Positions 31,237 through 32,514 of a stretch of DNA of 32,514 nucleotides are shown here, one piece after another; position 1 is the stretch's first letter; the number at the start of each line of letters is the position of its first letter. Origin of the DNA: Ruminococcus sp. (GTDB lineage Bacteria > Bacillota > Clostridia > Oscillospirales > Acutalibacteraceae); the NCBI GenBank assembly GCA_004556705.1, contig SFGA01000020.1, forward strand, positions 1 to 32,514, written 5' to 3'. Under the pieces are notes generated by a model, which worked only from the letters and a program-made list of their open reading frames with translations, was not told where the DNA came from and ran no database searches. Position numbers and translations under genes: made by a program.

Positions 31237-31604
31237 TTCCATAATCCATGCAGGTTACAATATGCATATACTTCTTCTACCTGTTCACCATCGCAAAGAC
31301 AAAAATCTGCTACCGGCTCCTGTCCCGGAGTTAGCTGCTTTCTGTAAATACCCTGATTTGTATTTAATGTAATCCACTCAATGAAATGCTCTTCAAGCAT
31401 TGGATGTTTTGTCTCTCCGACTACAACATGAACATGACTGCCTTCTATCGTATATACAGGTACATGCTTCTCGACAGCAGCATCTGTCACTCCGGCCTTT
31501 AACTCGTGCATAGCCTCGCCACAACATATTACCGGCACGCCCTTATCCTTTACCATTTCAATAATGTTTCCACAGTGATTGCATACATAATATTTTACTT
31601 CCAT
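31230..31604 (-). CDS. Desulfoferrodoxin (superoxide reductase)
   Basis: This 124-aa protein reduces superoxide to hydrogen peroxide without making oxygen, as anaerobes need. The N-terminal desulforedoxin-like site has Cys8, Cys11, Cys27 and Cys28 (YVCNHCG, VICCG). The superoxide reductase site has the His ligands in EKHVP, SHVHV and KHPM, and the Cys-His pair in YCNLHGLW near the end. It is therefore a 2Fe type. The start has AAAGGAG seven bases upstream. It lies 111 bases after the rubrerythrin gene with no terminator between, so rubredoxin and rubrerythrin can supply its electrons and remove the peroxide. Confidence 0.95.
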   Translation of the reverse strand: MEVKYYVCNHCGNIIEMVKDKGVPVICCGEAMHELKAGVTDAAVEKHVPVYTIEGSHVHVVVGETKHPMLEEHFIEWITLNTNQGIYRKQLTPGQEPVADFCLCDGEQVEEVYAYCNLHGLWKC

Positions 31605-31715
31605 CTTTTTTCTCCTTTCATGTGTAAAAAATAAAATCTAAATTGATTCTATAACTTTTTTAATAATCCGCCGATCCATTAAGCTTTAATGCTTCTTTGG
31701 AATTATCTCATATCT

Positions 31716-32514
31716 TTAATAATTCTCTTCATGTACTTCAAAATAGCTCTGAGGATGATTACATACCGGACAAACATCAGGAGCTTTTGTTCCTACCACA
31801 ATATGTCCGCAGTTACGGCATTCCCATACTTTGACTTCACTCTTTTCAAATACCTGTGAAGTTTCAATATTCTTAAGAAGTGCACGATATCTTTCCTCAT
31901 GGTGCTTCTCAATCTCACCTACTGCCCTGAATTTTGCTGCAAGCTCAGGGAATCCTTCTTCCTCAGCTGTTTTAGCAAAGCCATCATACATATCTGTCCA
32001 CTCATAATTTTCGCCTTCTGCCGCTGCCGCCAGGTTTTCCTTTGTATCACCAATTCCTGCTAATTCCTTGAACCACATCTTTGCATGTTCTTTCTCATTA
32101 TCTGCAGTCTTTAAAAACAATGCTGACATCTGCTCGTAGCCTTCCTTTTTCGCTACAGAAGCAAAATAGGTATACTTATTTCTTGCCTGTGATTCCCCTG
32201 CAAATGCCTCCTGTAAATTCTTCTCTGTCTGTGTTCCTACATATTTGTTTTCTGCCATCTCTTTTACCTCCGTTTTCTTTACTACTTTTTCAAAATCTGA
32301 TGCCGGGTGCTTGCACAAAGGACATATAAAGTCATCCGGTAATTCCTCGCCTACATATTCATATCCGCAAATTCTGCAACGCCATATTGTCTGACCGTCC
32401 TCTGTTTTTCCAACCTCCTGTGGCTTAGGCTTAATATTATTCTGATAATAATCATATGTTACTGAAGGAACATTGCTTAAAACTTCCATATCGGTTATCT
32501 CACCGATAAACATC
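31716..32514 (-). CDS. Flavin reductase-rubredoxin-rubrerythrin fusion (partial)
   Basis: The gene runs off the right edge, so its N-terminus is missing. Visible in order are the end of an FMN flavin-reductase domain (MFIGEITDMEVLSNVPSVTY), a rubredoxin (WRCRICGYEYVG with CPLC), then rubrerythrin: diiron helices (EAFAGESQARNKY, DNEKEHAKMW, EIEKHHEERY) and a C-terminal rubredoxin (CRNCGH, CPVCNH). Rubrerythrin reduces hydrogen peroxide; the front domains could feed it electrons from NADH. An internal ATG at 32258 (MAENKYVGTQTEKN) has GGAGGT seven bases before it, so a free rubrerythrin of 180 aa may also be made. Confidence 0.9.
   Translation of the reverse strand, partial: MFIGEITDMEVLSNVPSVTYDYYQNNIKPKPQEVGKTEDGQTIWRCRICGYEYVGEELPDDFICPLCKHPASDFEKVVKKTEVKEMAENKYVGTQTEKNLQEAFAGESQARNKYTYFASVAKKEGYEQMSALFLKTADNEKEHAKMWFKELAGIGDTKENLAAAAEGENYEWTDMYDGFAKTAEEEGFPELAAKFRAVGEIEKHHEERYRALLKNIETSQVFEKSEVKVWECRNCGHIVVGTKAPDVCPVCNHPQSYFEVHEENY
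32256..32271 (-). promoter_or_regulatory. Internal ribosome binding site and start in the fusion
   Basis: GGAGGT (32266-32271) stands seven bases before ATG (32256-32258) inside the reading frame. The start matches the normal N-terminus of free rubrerythrins. Confidence 0.55.

Overview
The window reads as chromosome of a low-G+C, endospore-forming, anaerobic Clostridia. The support is spoIIR, an M-box riboswitch, HPr with His15 and Ser46, sigma-A type promoters, strong AGGAGG ribosome binding sites, and rubrerythrin and superoxide reductase. A gut Oscillospirales or Ruminococcaceae-like source is an inference. Almost every gene lies on the minus strand; the exception is the alpha-galactosidase at 23.5-25.2 kb. 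No tRNA, rRNA, CRISPR array, transposase or phage gene was seen.

Layout in minus-strand reading order, right to left. (a) 32.5-28.7 kb is an oxygen-defence and regulatory module. It holds a flavin reductase-rubredoxin-rubrerythrin fusion (cut by the window edge), a desulfoferrodoxin with a small overlapping ORF, a stand-alone MetRS-type tRNA-binding protein, a MerR regulator with a 19-bp-spaced promoter, and an unrecognised small protein. (b) 28.4-25.2 kb holds a membrane-anchored endonuclease/exonuclease/phosphatase-fold protein and a three-gene operon of a LOG-family hydrolase, a flavodoxin/ferredoxin protein and an AlkD-like protein. (c) 25.2-22.7 kb is a decayed sugar locus: an intact GH36 alpha-galactosidase diverges from remnants of a phosphoglucomutase, an unknown gene and an alpha-mannosidase. 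The remnants keep a promoter and a terminator. (d) 22.6-17.0 kb is a purine salvage unit: xpt, a BMP lipoprotein, a double ABC ATPase and two permeases. The unit can take up nucleosides and convert the released base to nucleotide.

(e) 16.9-11.1 kb holds single genes with their own promoters: DUF1003, a Cof-type HAD phosphatase, a DUF2974 hydrolase, an Mg2+ channel unit (M-box riboswitch, leader peptide ORF, mgtE) and a coiled-coil polysaccharide deacetylase. (f) 11.1-0.1 kb is a housekeeping run: HPr, uvrC, a HAD phosphatase, rsmD, coaD, a coiled-coil protein, DUF4830, an RsuA-type pseudouridine synthase, spoIIR, a GH20 hexosaminidase, an Na/Pi symporter with a PhoU domain, and DegV. A 161-bp structured sequence stands twice in tandem before degV.

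The strongest candidate for an undescribed system is a 29-codon ORF with an excellent ribosome binding site, placed between the M-box terminator and mgtE. Its Asp-Pro-Ile-Pro-Arg core recalls the Mg2+-sensing MgtL leader peptide of enterobacteria. This would put a translational Mg2+ sensor downstream of an RNA Mg2+ sensor in a Gram-positive.
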